Source: Isoetes taiwanensis
Taxonomy: Eukaryota; Streptophyta; Lycopodiopsida; Isoetales; Isoetaceae
Direction of reading: 5' to 3'
Assembly (NCBI GenBank): GCA_021234155.1
Contig: JAJEKV010000059.1
Coordinates: 4,883,629 to 4,947,628 of the forward strand
DNA length: 64,000 nucleotides
Made by a program: the position numbers and the translations under genes. Under the pieces are notes generated by a model, which saw only the letters and a list, made by a program, of their open reading frames with translations, did not search any database and was not told the origin of the DNA. This document shows positions 9,840 to 21,901 of this stretch, in pieces (the first letter of the stretch is position 1; every line of letters begins with the position of its first letter).

Positions 9840-10680
9840 GTTGTGTGGATTCGTTTTCTCATTTGTATTATTGCAGGAACAAATAATCATGGTAGTGCAC
9901 TGATATGGATTTGCTTGTGTGAGTAAGATTTGCTGATGACGGAGATATGCAACTGACTGGTTCCCTTGGTAGTAACTTTTTGTATTCTGATATCCAGAGA
10001 CTGGCACTCACATGGTTGCACAGAAAAAACATGATTTAGATCCTGCTGATTGATACAGGCTTGTGATGAGAGGGGATTGTTCCTTATTGGTATCAGATGG
10101 ATCGTGATGTTGAGAGGCGTTGAGGTAATTGTTTAATCTCCGCATCGTGCTTGGTTCTTTACTGACTGTTCTTGCTCTTTTCAGATCTATCATTGAAAAT
10201 TTGTACCTGAGGAAGGTGGCACTCTCTCTTTATCTTTCCATTTGGATGATGAGAGGTTGTTGTATGCGGTTTTTTGTCCAAGTTTTGCTTGCCCCCTGAA
10301 TGCTGAAATGTGTATGGCCAGGCCAATACATCGTAGAAAAGTGTGCATGTGTATATAAACGTTCTAATTGATTTGTTATTCAATAGGAGTTGTATGAATA
10401 ATAATGGGGATCTTCCAAGTCATTATCTTGGTGCTGCATCATTCTTATGGTAATCATAACATACTTGAGATGTTTGTTAGCCCACTCTACCCATTGTTGT
10501 AAATTGGATGCAATAAAAGTATAATGCAATGTAAAAGAGAAATCCAGTTCGTTTATGCAATCAACGTATGTCTAGGAAAAGGCTAATGACATGCGTTCTA
10601 CAAAAGAGGCACGAGTTGGTGACACATTGCATCATGTACGAGCTTCAGTAGAACCTTTGCCAGGTTCGTGTTTGTAATAT
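9840..10680. other. Non-coding stretch before a Helitron end
   Basis: No convincing coding frame. The sequence is intron- or intergenic-like and ends at TTTGTAATATA immediately before the CTAG terminus of the minus-strand Helitron. Confidence 0.5.
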
Positions 10681-10681
10681 A

Positions 10682-10709
10682 CTAGTAAAGGTGCCCGGCG
10701 TTGCCGGGC
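10682..10709 (-). mobile_element. Helitron 3' terminus (family A), minus strand
   Basis: On the minus strand the sequence is hairpin GCCCGGC-AAC-GCCGGGC (10709-10693), a 7-base spacer ACCTTTA, then CTAG (10685-10682) followed by T. A GC-rich hairpin a few bases before CTRR, inserted next to a T, is the diagnostic Helitron 3' end. Matching ends are found at 24740-24767 (minus) and 56243-56270 (plus) with the same stem, loop and spacer pattern. The element extends to the right. Its 5' end is not fixed; TACTATATAAAA (minus) near 17530 is a weak candidate. Confidence 0.75.
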
Positions 10710-10874
10710 ATAGGTACAAACATAAGTTAATGCGCAGCATTTTGTTGGGAATAGGTGATGCTAAACACTATTGAAATATATATGACGTCATTGAAATTGA
10801 AGGAAGTTGAAACTTGTATAAAGATGATGTTACGTAGTATTTATCAAAGAGATGGTTTGGCTATTGTAGTGAAC

Positions 10875-11245
10875 TTTCATAGACAGATAGATAGATAGAT
10901 GCTAAGTATAAAGACATTTGATTGGCACCACATCTACAACAAATGAAATATCCTATATAGATATGACCAAATAACTTGCTTACATTGTGACTAATCATAA
11001 AGCGAGTATAAGATATATAGATAGATAGTATAAGGACATTCGTTTGGCACCAAATCTAGAACAAAAGAAATATCCTATATAGATATAACCAAATAACTTG
11101 CTACATTGTGACTGGTCATAGATAGATAGATAGAGGAAGTGTAAGACTATTGAGTACCATTCGTGTTATACTATGATTTTTGCAAATAGAGGAAGTGTAA
11201 GACTATGAGTACCATTCATGTTATACTATGATTTTTGCAACAATG
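10875..11245. repeat. Tandem duplications with GATA microsatellites
   Basis: A unit of about 150 bases containing CCTATATAGATATGACCAAA is present twice (about 10895-11005 and 11030-11115), each bordered by ATAGATAGATAGA runs. A second unit of about 58 bases (GAGGAAGTGTAAGACTAT) is repeated at about 11131 and 11187. These are local duplications inside the presumed Helitron body. No coding content. Confidence 0.75.
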
Positions 11246-11759
11246 TCTTATGATGTTAGAAGAAACAAAGATATTATTATTTTAAAGGTACAATATGAGA
11301 ATTTAGCTTGTTTCATTTTCAAGAATGCTTCACTCTTGGATCCAATATATACCTAATTTGTGTAACATGGAGTAATTAAAAGACTACCTAGTTGACACGT
11401 GTCGAGCAAATATAATATTCACAAATGAGCTTTCTTTTTGAGATTTCTAACTCACAAAAAAGTTATTTCTTAATCTCTATTGCATTGAGAGACCCATGTT
11501 GAAACCAGGGAAAAAATGATAATTTATTGGAACTGGAGACTTTTGATGTGATTACAACAATTAGGTATGGTAGTTATACTAATGGCAAAACAATTGAAGT
11601 ACATCTGAATTGAAAGGTCTATGTAATTAAGTAGATTCGAAACAGTACTATTACACTGATAGCTGGGTCTGGAGGAATGCCTGCCAACATTAGTAGGGCA
11701 TGCAGATTGCATAGGAGGGTTCAGGCAATTATACTGCATGCAGAAAGGGCAAGTGGTAG

Positions 11760-13180
11760 GAAGAGGAAGGTCAGCCCCCATCTTGAGGGTCCTGAAACAG
11801 TTGTGCTGCGAATAATCTGAAGATCACCAAAAACCATACTGTCCACAAACTCTTGAGGCACCACACCAGTAAACCTGTTGTTGTTAAGAAACAAACTCCA
11901 GCATCAGAGATAGTGGAGGATCCTTCCTCATCATCAAATGATATCATTGTGAATTGTAAAAGTTATGGAATTACTTACAGTCAACCATGCAACTTTCTAT
12001 CTCGGATAAATTCTTTGCTCTACTAAATTCCCTCAACACATAAGCATAGCTGGTGTAGTCTCTATTACTTGATTTGGTAAAAAACGGAAGACTTATTCCA
12101 AATGCCATTGCTTACACAGAAATTCCAAATGTGAATGTGGGTTCGCCATGTTCCTTCTCCTATCTGTTTCCATATATTTCATATCTCGAGAGGAAGAAGA
12201 TCCTTTATTTATGAGGTAACATAATAAGGCAAATTTATATCCATGCCTATTTATTCATATGGTAACATAAAAGATAACTTTATATGCATGCCTACCTATT
12301 CGCCTTCAGCTGCAATTTGGTTGTGGATGTACCATCTCTGATGGCTTGTATTCTCAAAATCTGTAAAAAAAATTGCATCAATAGACAACAAAATCATTTT
12401 AAACTTTACATTTATAAATCCCGAAGGAAAATTGAGATACACCATCTCTAATGCCTTATATTCTCAAAACCTGTAAAAAAGTGCATTAAGAAACAACATA
12501 ATCATCTAAAAAATTACATTTAAAAACAGCCAAGGTGAAGGCTGTCCAGAAAGTGTGTTATAACTTAGATCAATGTTCATAATGCTCAAAACCATACGGC
12601 CCCAGTGGAATGACTGGTCCGGAAAAACCAGTATTCCTCTGTTGTTGTTAAGAAACATCAATTTGAAGCCGAATATCACCAATGGAATGCTTCTAGTAAA
12701 TTCTTTGAAGCTCAAATCTATAAAGGTTAAACTTTCTTGAGGCCACTTACAGTCCCAAAGAGCCTGAGAAAGAATTCCTGGCAAGACACGATACTCCAAT
12801 GTATATGGCAATGCAAAATGGAAGACCACTTAGAGCATTCTTTTTGAAGATGAAGGTGAATGAAAGGGGATGTAATCCTTGGCTGCCAAGCCCTGATGGA
12901 ATTGATCCTGTAAGGATATTGAAGCTCAAATGTAGACCTTCTATTTGATCAAAAGCCTTGGCCATGTATTGCACCAAATTACCTATTATACGGCCTGCAC
13001 AAAGATGTGAAGCTGAATTTAATTGCTTTAAAGGTAACATCAAGGCTGACTGAATCATCCTATCTGCTATAACCACATGGGCTGCTATAGAGAGCACTCG
13101 ATAACACAATGATTTAGAAGGCCTTTGGGCATCATAGGCATTTAAAACTAAAAAATGAAGTATCAATTTCTCAGGCACAC
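11760..13180 (-). pseudogene. Leucine-rich-repeat receptor-like gene fragments
   Basis: Minus-strand blocks read LHLSFNILTGSIPSGLG near 12930-12880, LTFIDLSFKEFTRSIPLVIF near 12740-12680, NIDLSYNTLSGQPSPWLF near 12575-12530 and FLNNNRFTGVVPQEF near 11895-11850. These are typical 24-residue plant extracellular LRRs (LxxLxLSxNxLxGxIP) as found in LRR receptor kinases. Intron-like AT-rich DNA separates them. No kinase or transmembrane segment is visible, and frames are broken. It lies downstream of the minus-strand Helitron end, in the same orientation as that element, and is probably captured. Confidence 0.65.
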
Positions 13181-13838
13181 ATGCTGATTGGAGCTAAGAA
13201 ATAAAAGGAATGTAAGATAATGAGCATCAAATATTCCCTTGTGACAACTTCAAGCAGTACGACCTTATGCAAGAAATGAAGGTGTCAGCAATATAATCTC
13301 ACCATGCAGCAAATGAAGGTTTCATTTGTAAATGTCACTTTAGGTCATGTAATTAGAAACAATGATGTCTGCAAGACTCTGTGCAGCTATGCAAATGAAT
13401 ATTAAGAATCTTCCCATTTTCAATTTCTATGCTACCTACATTAAATGAAAGAAATCTAAGACAAAGAGCCGACTCACATTTATGTACCTTGGCAGAAAAA
13501 CACTCGAAAGGTCCAAGCACGCCTCAAAGTATCAACTAAGCCTCCAAGGTGCTCAAACTGAATTATATATGCCCCAACATAAAAAATGAGTTGAGAACAT
13601 AGTGAGACCATTCAATGTATTCCAGTTAAGGCCCTTCAAAACAGAAATGAACTAAAGAAATCCAAATTAATACTGCTTGAGAGAAGGAGCACAAACCTTG
13701 GCCAAGCATCACTCATGAACCATGTAGATTCATAATCTAAGCAAAGCAAAACAGGTCTAGAATCATGAGATTAAGGAATTTAGACCACCACAGGCTTCTC
13801 AAAATTGAAGGTAGAGGAACATGGAGAGTCCAGTAACC

Positions 13839-13945
13839 TTCGTTCCTATTTGCACCAGAGGTAGATGCAATTGGTGCTGATTTTCTTGAGCCTGCCTTCG
13901 TTTTGACTGGCATGAAGTCTGCCAGAATAGGCTCGTCCTCTATCT
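13839..13945 (-). pseudogene. Single exon-like block, unknown protein
   Basis: Between a GATGCAG acceptor and an ACGAAG/GTTACT donor (minus strand) lies a 107-base open block encoding EIEDEPILADFMPVKTKAGS and RKSAPIASTSGAN. The acidic then basic composition looks like a disordered tail of a nuclear protein. It is unidentified. The splice sites and lack of stops support exon origin. Confidence 0.3.
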
Positions 13946-13949
13946 CTGC

Positions 13950-15150
13950 ATCATAGTCACAACGGAAGAAACAAAATTATGCGACATCAAATCCATCACT
14001 CGGTATGCAAGCATACCCCAAAGAAGAAGCAAAGTTAGTCTGAGGCATCAAATCCATGACCCAGTCCAGTATGCAACCATATCCCAAAACCATGGCACAA
14101 CATGCATCATCTGATTCATGTACTCCAATACCATCTTATTTACGTGAACAAACAAAAGGAAAATTTAAGACAGTTTGTTATGCATCGCAACATACTTAAT
14201 ACTCCCAGAATCATCCCCGGGTAACCACAATGTTTGAAAAGCTGAAAGTAGCTGCAGCATTCATCATTTAGCTTGAAGGAAAAAAAGAAGAGAGAATAGA
14301 AACTTCCGGTAGAACATGCCACAACGCTCATAAAGTTCTGATCTGGCGCTTGATAATCTGTAATCTGCCAAATCCTGTAGACAGAACGAATAACCTAAAG
14401 TGCAAATTGCAAAATCATAAAATTGTACCTAGCTTTCCATGCAATCGCCTCAGAACATCTGGCGTCATTTGAAACCCGTGAAGCAGAAAAAACAAAGGTC
14501 TGGGCAGCAAAGCCTAACGCCCCGTGCAGATGAAGAAGAGCACTTAATTACTTACTGGAGCTACCTGGAGCAAGAAGAACCTTTTCTCACAAATGGGCTA
14601 GTGTATAATCTTCTGATTCGTGCTGCAAGATGCTTGCAAGCAGGAAAACAGTCTGCCGGATTGATATTCAGAGGCAGATTGGATACTTGCATAACGCTGA
14701 TATCTGCCTTGTGGAGTCCATTCTCAGAGCATTTTCCTGCACGCGTTTGATCATAGCAACTTATGAAGGTCAAAAACATGGCGGCGCAATCAGATCTCCC
14801 ATCTGAAGAAGAAAACCGAAAACATAAAAATGCCAATCCATATGGCTAACATGCATGCTTCGACAGCTGCAATGCCGAAGGCTCAGAACGGATAAGGAAA
14901 GTTTAGAAATCATAGCAAAAATGCATCTCCGATTTTTGGAAACCCGGATTTTTTCCCGGCATCTAAATTCCCCAATAAAATCCCAAAATCTTAGTAAATG
15001 TGGCTAAAGAAAAATCCAAAAAGTTTTCCTCTAAACCGGAAAATCCAAACTTAAACAATAAGATTATGGCCAGTGGAAATGTCTGATCTTGCTTAAGTGG
15101 GCCAGTACTTTGGATTCATCAGCTAATAAAAGATACATTCTAAAACTTTT
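13950..15150. other. No assignable gene
   Basis: Overlapping open frames of 90-100 codons exist on both strands at 14439-14836, but I recognise neither and see no splice or domain support to choose between them. The rest is AT-rich. Confidence 0.4.
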
Positions 15151-15153
15151 CAG

Positions 15154-15685
15154 GTTTCAAGCCAGCCAAGCACATAGTATTTGCTGAAATTTATCCAGCT
15201 GATGGTTCTGACTATGAAGCACTTTGTCATGCAATGGACCGTTTGACATGCAATGATGCTAGTGTCTCAGTAATCAAGGAAACAGGTGGTGTTTTGGGGA
15301 TTGCTTCTAGGTGATTAAAGTTCTTTTTATAATGCTTATTGAAGTGAGCTCCTTTATTGACTGTAAGCATGTGCAGAATCTTATAGATGTGGATTCCTTA
15401 GACTTTTACATATGGACGTTTTTCATCAAAGGCTTGAGCAGGTAAGAATAACTGCCATGAAGACTAGTGCATTCTTGTGCGTTGTGCCTGCAGATTAACA
15501 GATTGAAAAGCTCTGTTTTAAAAGAGTGTCATATCTTTCTATCACTTGCAAAACTTATTTCATAAAACGGAACATGCCCCTTGTTTGAAGTTAATATTGA
15601 TTGTCCATGTTTGACCCAGGAACACGGGCTCAAGTTATCACAAATGCTCAAACCGTCCGTACATTTTTCAAAATGGTGATGGAAG
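15154..15685 (+). pseudogene. GUF1: GUF1/LepA (elongation factor 4) fragment, three exons
   Basis: Three blocks with canonical splice sites. Exon 15154-15310 reads FKPAKHIVFAEIYPADGSDY then LTCNDASVSV. Exon 15377-15441 reads YRCGFLRLLHMDVFHQRLEQ. Exon 15620-15685 gives AQVITNAQTV after a small frameshift. This is the strongly conserved domain III-IV region of the LepA/GUF1 translational GTPase, an organellar ribosome back-translocation factor. Only about 90 of roughly 650 residues are present and the GTPase domain is missing. Conserved residues are altered (the family has CGFLGLLHMD) and a frameshift is present, so it is non-functional. Retained introns show a DNA-level copy. Confidence 0.85.
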
Positions 15686-15752
15686 GTAATTGTCTTAAGA
15701 ATTTAATTTAGTTACGGTTAGCCGAAGTAGCTCCCTTGTCCTGTTTTTTTAG

Positions 15753-16140
15753 AGCTAAGAAAGGGAGAAGAATCTGGCAATGGTTGTGCCCTATCATCTG
15801 TGCACAGATCAATTGCTTTCTCTATTGATTTGATCGATGAAGCTGGAAGTAAGCATCAAATAGATGCATTTAAACTAAGAAAAGAACATCGCGTTCTCTA
15901 CAATGTTTTTAATTTAGGCTGTGTTATCAAATATGTGGGTTGACGATGGTGATGTGAACCAGGCCAGTGGTTGTTGCCGGACCTACGGAAATAGCTGCAA
16001 TTGCATCAGTATGGTCAGGTGTACTAGTACAGTAGCTTGCAGAGGATGAGCAAGTGAAATTACTGAATTTGGAGAGTTCCACACTCGTGTGCTAGATCAT
16101 GATGATGCAATCAGTGCCATCTGTCATGCTGCGAGGTGTG
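15753..16140 (+). pseudogene. ClpD/ERD1-type chaperone ATPase fragment
   Basis: Block one (15753 to about 15880) reads SIDLIDEAGSKHQIDAFKLR, the end of the first AAA+ module of Clp/Hsp100 proteins (family: DKAIDLIDEAGS). Block two (15963-16140), after an AACCAG acceptor, reads TEIAAIASVWSGVLVQ, then a stop at 16033-16035 where the family has Gln, then LAEDEQ. After a frameshift it reads VLDHDDAISAICHAARCA (family: VVGQDDAI). The wording fits the plastid ClpD class better than ClpC or ClpB. Nonsense codon, frameshift and truncation make it a pseudogene. It follows the GUF1 fragment by 68 bases in the same orientation, though the two proteins are unrelated, as in Helitron capture. Confidence 0.8.
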
Positions 16141-16605
16141 CTCATGCTCTGAGTTTCTATGCCATGTTCATGGCACTCATTATAGAAGTAGGTGCATGCC
16201 ATATATGTATACAATTCAAAATGCTCAGATTGGGGCCAACATGTCAGACAATTTGTACGAATGTTCATTGATTCTGAGTATCTATATGAAAATGGTCCAC
16301 GATTTTATGATTTTCAGTATCCTCCTTTGTACATAATCTATGCGTACAAGGATCCAAAATTTTAGCACATTCTGTACATAGCTGCTTCCCTTTAAAAGAT
16401 AAGATTGATGATTAATACCTTTGGTTGACTTATGACCTGTTCACAAGGCGCCAAAAATCAATTCGGGGTTACATGAAATAGCACATGGTCGCGTTAATGA
16501 TTTCTTAAAATGTATGACATAACAGAATCCACTAGCAAACTTTTCTATGGTGAAAGAGCAATTTGCATCGGCCGGTATCAATTATAGCTCATGTCTATTA
16601 TGTTA

Positions 16606-16872
16606 ACTAACGCTTTCCTTTGCAACTCTTGCCTAATGCCCCAGTGACAATTTTGTTTGCAATTTTTGCCTAATGCCTCAATTCACAGCTCATATCTATT
16701 ATGTTAACTAACGCTTTTCTTTGCAACTCTTGCCTAATGCCCTAGTGACATTTTTGTTTGCAATTTTTGCCTAATGCCTCGTAAAAGTTGAACTAACGCT
16801 TTCCTTTGCAACTCTTGCCTAATGCCCCGGTGACATTTGCATTTGCAATTTTTGCCTAATGCCTCGTAAAAG
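16606..16872. repeat. Three tandem copies of an approximately 90-base repeat
   Basis: The unit begins AACTAACGCTTTCCTTTGCA and ends TTTGCCTAATGCCTC. It occurs at about 16610, 16708 and 16792. Within each unit TTGCCTAATGCC is itself present twice. No coding capacity. Confidence 0.85.
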
Positions 16873-16879
16873 ATGTTGT

Positions 16880-19800
16880 GCGGGCATTTTGGATTAGAGG
16901 ATTTAAATGGATGAAACAAGAAAATCTCATGGCATAGTAGGTGTTGATTAGATGGCAAATAATGTTGATACGCGGGCAGTAATACTATCGGATGTGGTAC
17001 TCTATTCTTAATATTTGTATGCATTCACTAAGAAAATGAAAGCATGTATTCATACAGGCCCTGTACAATTTCCATTATACTAATATAACTACAAAAAGCA
17101 TTCTTCATAAATGGCTAATATGTTTTAGACAAAGATCATAATCACGTCAATCCTAATTGGTCTAGGTACTGAGCTTTGCAAGCCTCTTTTTGGTCCATGT
17201 ACAATTCATAAACAAAACAAAACAACATAAAACAAAACCCCACGTTCAAACCATTAATAAGCCCCGACACATTAAATGACACAAGGCCCCCAAAAATTAA
17301 CTTGCATTCATAATCGTGATGGAAACCAGTATACACGTGGTTTTTAATACATGCTATTCATAATGCCAATAAAAACTATATGTCGGCCATGGTTTAACGA
17401 AATCAGTACTAGTTTGATCATGACTATTATACTAATTTTATATCTTATATTAGTTTCTTAAAATTATTACTAGTTTAGGAGGCTTTAAGTGTACATTTTA
17501 AATATTATAATTCAAGATGATTTTATATAGTAGTTATCATTATCATATATATTTTTTTGGCATAGTTTTAGTGCTCCGAGGTTTTCCATGTTAGTTCAAA
17601 AACCATGTTTGATTTTGCGAGTGTGATATGGCTTTTGGCTCATGCTTATTTACTAGGCTTTTTGGTAGTCTATTATGCTGGTTTATCTTGTTGCTTTTTC
17701 AATATACTTGTTTGAATCCTTAAAATCATTAGTGGCTTCAAACATAGTTTTTTTACATTAACTAGTAATTCCAACTACTATATCTATTTTTACACTATTT
17801 GTAGAACATAATTCTTAATTGTAAATCTAAACTCCGGTATGTGTACGAACTTATGAATTGCTTTCTTCCTTGTTTCCTTACCATTATATGTAGTATGGTT
17901 TTAGGTTGGACTAATTTTCCCGATGCATAATTTGTGGTATATTATTTAGTATCTACAGAGCATGCACATATTTTGTCTGAAAGAGGATTTAGGATTATTT
18001 AAAGCCTTTATTATGCATGATTTTGGTTCTTCCTTGCATATTTGACGTGGTGAGGAGTTCTACTAGAGCATAAGTGTCAAGGAATCTTCTATTTATTACC
18101 CTATGGCCTTTTTTCAAGACAAATGTGATGAATCATTGAGTATATTCCACTCCTAAGAGCCTTAAAAGTTTTCTTCATGTTTTTGCCTACTCAAATTCCC
18201 ATCCACTCTAATCAACCAACCCACACTTTTGACTTTCCAAGAGACGTATACATAGTTTTATTTCAGCATCCTCAATCTTATTCGTCTCTTAGCTTCTCAC
18301 AATTGGGATTTAAGCAAGAGTCCAATATTTGTTGCTTGATAGCAACCACATATCAACAACCATGCATTTTGGGTAAGTGAAGCGATGTGTATAATTTCTA
18401 CTCTAGTTAGTACCATATTACTATGAATTGCTTCAATAATTTCATTTCCATAACATTCTCGAATCACCTTCTCTTCCTTGTGAAACATTAATAAATAGTA
18501 AATGGGCAACATTTTTGCCTGATGGCAAAGGTAGCAAGCAGATTCTCCCTAATGAAAACTTTTAAAAGGGTAAGTATAGAACACCAGGCACCCCGGACTA
18601 CCACAGTGGTCGGATCCGTCGATCCTACGACCCAGACCATAAGTTGGGCTCTCTGGGCACCTCTCATCTCACTTATGGTCATTTATGATTGGGGGGCACC
18701 TATGATTCTGAAATATGAGATATGAGTTTGTCTAAGGTTTTGATGGAACATCGAACCTCTATACGGCTTCACTACGGTTTTAGAATATGAAATACGGGGG
18801 CTCAAACCTCTACCAAAATAACTCAAGGTCCTAATAAGGCTACTTAAACAATATACATGTGAGCTAACGTGATTATTTTTTATCATAAATCTATTTTATT
18901 TTTTTTAATAATAACCCATTCAGTTATGGCCTATGGTGTCAGCAATTGTCATTTTTACATCCATCCGACTATTGCGCTACATATAGAGATTAGTTTTTAT
19001 GGAAGTTATGCCATAGTCCGAAGACAAATTATTTACCAAGAACATAAATAATATAGTCGAAAACAAAAGTGCTGCTTATATTTTCACATGTCTTAATGCC
19101 ATTTAATATTCATAAGCTTGATTTAATTCAACACTATCGTGCAACAATAATTGGGTTAAAGCATGTTAGGGTGTACCACTTTTGGAACCTACCTAAAATA
19201 TCTACTGGGTACTCACATACGGCGATATTGCTTCATGCTCATGATAATGGATGATATGAAAAGTGCTCTAAGACATCATTCTTCTATTACCCTCAACCAT
19301 GAAGTAAAAATATTGACTATTAGCTTTGATTTAGGTACTTTTAATATCAATTAGGTACTTGCAGAAAAAGTACTCTAAAACTACCTTTTAGATACTTTTT
19401 TTGGCACACCCTAACATGCTCTCACCCAATTGCTTATATTTGATGATGAAAACAATAGTTGCTTCATTTCAAACTTTAAGCTTCTTGAAATTCACTAGTC
19501 CGTACAAAACAAAATGAACTACAAAATATAATTGGTCAATGTTATTTATTTCAATAGAAATATTTTAACCCACCAAAATCATCTTAATGGACATCACAAG
19601 AGCAAACTTCTCACATCAAGATCTTCTCAAACTTTATAGAGTAAATAGTTGATAAAATAGTGTGAGTGCTATTGAACTTCTTACACGAGAACTGATCATA
19701 AAGGCAGTTGAAAATGCTCATATCAATTGGTGGATAGCCTTTTCATTTGAGTGCATCCAAGGACATTTTTCATCAAGTGGCAGTACGTTTATCCCCTATC

Positions 19801-20530
19801 TTGCCCCTATCCTTAGTGCTGGATCAAAAGAGTACTATTAGAGCTAGATTGGGTAAATTTCATGTTTTTCCGAATGTTTTTGACATAATGCCAGAATTAA
19901 ATTGTCATTCTGGAGTTGTTTGATTGGTTGAGTACTAGAACAAGTTGCATGATACTTGATCAAAGATTTGACGGTGGGAAAAGAGAACTAGACCTTAGAA
20001 GTGGGGCATACATCACAGCCCCTATCCAAGGAGAAAGTTTGGAAAGACAACTATATCGACTACAAAGCTTGAAAATAACACTATCAATAGATTCAAAATC
20101 CCTCGCTCGTGCACGAGAAAAGTTCAACTTGCAAGACATTTAGGAAAACTAACATTAATATTGTTTGGTGTCGGCCTTGTCATCTCTCTCATTTTGCAAT
20201 ACCATCTGAGGAATAAGGTAGATAGATAGATAGATTTTATTTTAACTCGATACTTACATATTCTAGGAATAGTGTGTTACATGTTTTCAACATAATGGCA
20301 GAGTCAAACTGCCATTATTGAGTTCAAGTGGCATGGTACTTGAACCAAAGGCAGGGGCGTGCCCCCATTCCGCATGACTGGTTCTTCCAATCAATTTTTA
20401 GGGTAAGTCTTCTTTAGGGTTCTTTAGGTTATAGATAGGCTTGTCATTCATCACAGCAGCAGTATACAATGTATAAGAAGAGAGAGGGGTAGCCGAACAT
20501 AGGAACAATATCGGACTACCCAAAAAAAGA
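16880..20530. other. AT-rich gene-poor stretch
   Basis: About 3.6 kb with only short, unsupported frames. The one structure seen is a dispersed direct repeat of about 90 bases: 19868-19965 and 20280-20355 share GACATAATGcCAGA and TACTTGAaCcAAAG segments. A short GATA run lies at 20218-20233. No RNA gene or domain recognised. Confidence 0.5.
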
Positions 20531-20534
20531 AAAT

Positions 20535-21421
20535 GTGCTAAGGCATGATAAGAGGGCAATGGCGACAAGTTCTCATCGGGATAAAAAACCTCGCTTTCGG
20601 GTTTTTAGGAAAACCCTAATGAGAAATGGTCGCCACCAACCTCGAATGTGGTGCCTAGAGAACGAGAGAAACCGGACGAAGACAAAGGCAAACCAAAAGC
20701 ACGACCCCAAACAACCGCTGAAAACCCCATGTAACAACGAGGATGATTTAACGGAAACCAAAGGACCCCAAAAGCCGGTGGAAGATAGCGAACTCAGAAG
20801 ACCAAAAAACTCAAAAACACCCGTGAAGAGTCGAGAGAAACAAGCCTAGCCATAAAAAGAATCCGCGATCAAGAAAGCGGAAGAGATAAGGCATAAAAAT
20901 CGGGATAAAAAAGCGTAACAAAAAGATAGCCACCACCCACAAGGTGGAAAAGCATCACCCAAATGGTGGAAAACATGACATATAAAGATGCATCACCCTC
21001 AAGGTGGAAATAAATAAAGATCGCCGCCGTACAAGAAAGAAAAAACACAAAAAATGCCAAGGAAACAAAGAACAAGGCAAAAGCGACACCCACAAGTGAA
21101 AAACTACAAAAAAGAGCAAGGACCAATACTAATACAAATGAAAAAGACGACACGCCCATGCAAGAGGGTGGGAAGGGGGGAAGCCACGACACGAAGAAAA
21201 TGCTGCTGTGAGAAGACGCCGATAACCGGCCTGAGAATGGAACTAGCCTAATATAGGGGCTCGTCCTTTCCCAGAATGGCGATCCGATGGCTCGGATCGA
21301 TGGGATTACTGCCGCAGAGGAGTTCTTCAACAGATCTGAGCCAAGAAAAAATAGCAAGCCGACCATCGAGCAAACAGAGCAAGCAGAGATCCGGGCAAAT
21401 GCAGATTTAGCAGTGCTTCAA
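20535..21421 (+). other. Lysine-rich open frames of unknown nature, with CACCC-aaGGTGG hairpins
   Basis: A 104-codon frame (20535-20849) is very basic. A second frame starts ARIDGITAAEEFFNRSEP at 21287 and runs into the TRIM element at 21422. Between them three similar short hairpins recur (CCACCCACAAGGTGG near 20930, CATCACCCAAATGGTGG near 20955, CATCACCCTCAAGGTGG near 20992). I cannot tell whether this is a host gene, a LINE or other element. The TRIM interrupts the second frame, so that frame predates the insertion. Confidence 0.3.
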
Positions 21422-21896
21422 TGTAACGGGCCCATGGTAGACCGCTCGAGTATTCGAACCTTGAATGTGCCTGTGGAGCGTTCCCGAGACACCGGCATAA
21501 ATGGGTAGAAGCGACTACTCATAAATATCTAGACGGTTTTGCCCAGTTGGCTAAGGGCATGTCGGTTAGGAACGTTACAGTTGGTATCAGAGCAGGTCTT
21601 GAGTTCGAGTCTCCATGGGTGCCTATATGCATGGGTAATTTGCAAAGACTTGGTAATCATTGTGACATGGTATGACATAGACATGGTATAGACTTGAATG
21701 CTCGAGGGACGCCAGCATAGTTCTAGTGGGAGAGACCAAAACGGCCCCATGGTAGACCGCCGAATATTTCTTCCTTGAATGTGCCTCGGGAGCGTTCCCG
21801 GTGAGACACCTTCATAAATGGGTAGAAGCGACTACTCATAAATATCTAGACGGTTTTGCCCAGTTGGCTAAGGGTATGTCGGTTAGGAACGTTACA
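21422..21896 (+). mobile_element. Complete TRIM (terminal-repeat retrotransposon in miniature)
   Basis: A 475-bp element with LTRs of about 158-160 bp (21422-21579 and 21737-21896). The first LTR starts TGTAACG and both end CGTTACA, a 7-base terminal inverted repeat. A primer binding site complementary to initiator-Met tRNA (TGGTATCAGAGC) begins at 21582, two bases after the first LTR. A purine-rich tract GTGGGAGAGACC precedes the second LTR. Both flanks are TTCAA (21417-21421 and 21897-21901), a perfect 5-bp target duplication. No coding capacity; it must move with help from another element. The second LTR start has decayed (CAAAACGG). Confidence 0.93.
21582..21600 (+). other. TRIM primer binding site (initiator-Met tRNA)
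   Basis: TGGTATCAGAGCAGGTCT lies directly inside the left LTR. The first 12 bases match the complement of the 3' end of plant initiator-Met tRNA, the standard primer of plant LTR elements. It sets the element orientation to plus. Confidence 0.9.
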
Positions 21897-21901
21897 TTCA
21901 A

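Noticed and set aside
17515-17540. Helitron 5' end for the element ending at 10682
   Set aside because: The minus strand has TACTATATAAAA but no leading TC after an A, and no second copy to compare; left as a weak candidate only.
20869-21366. 165-codon hydrophobic minus-strand frame that looks like a membrane protein
   Set aside because: It is the reverse complement of A/G-rich, Lys-coding sequence, which turns into Phe/Leu/Ser; no splice, start or family support.
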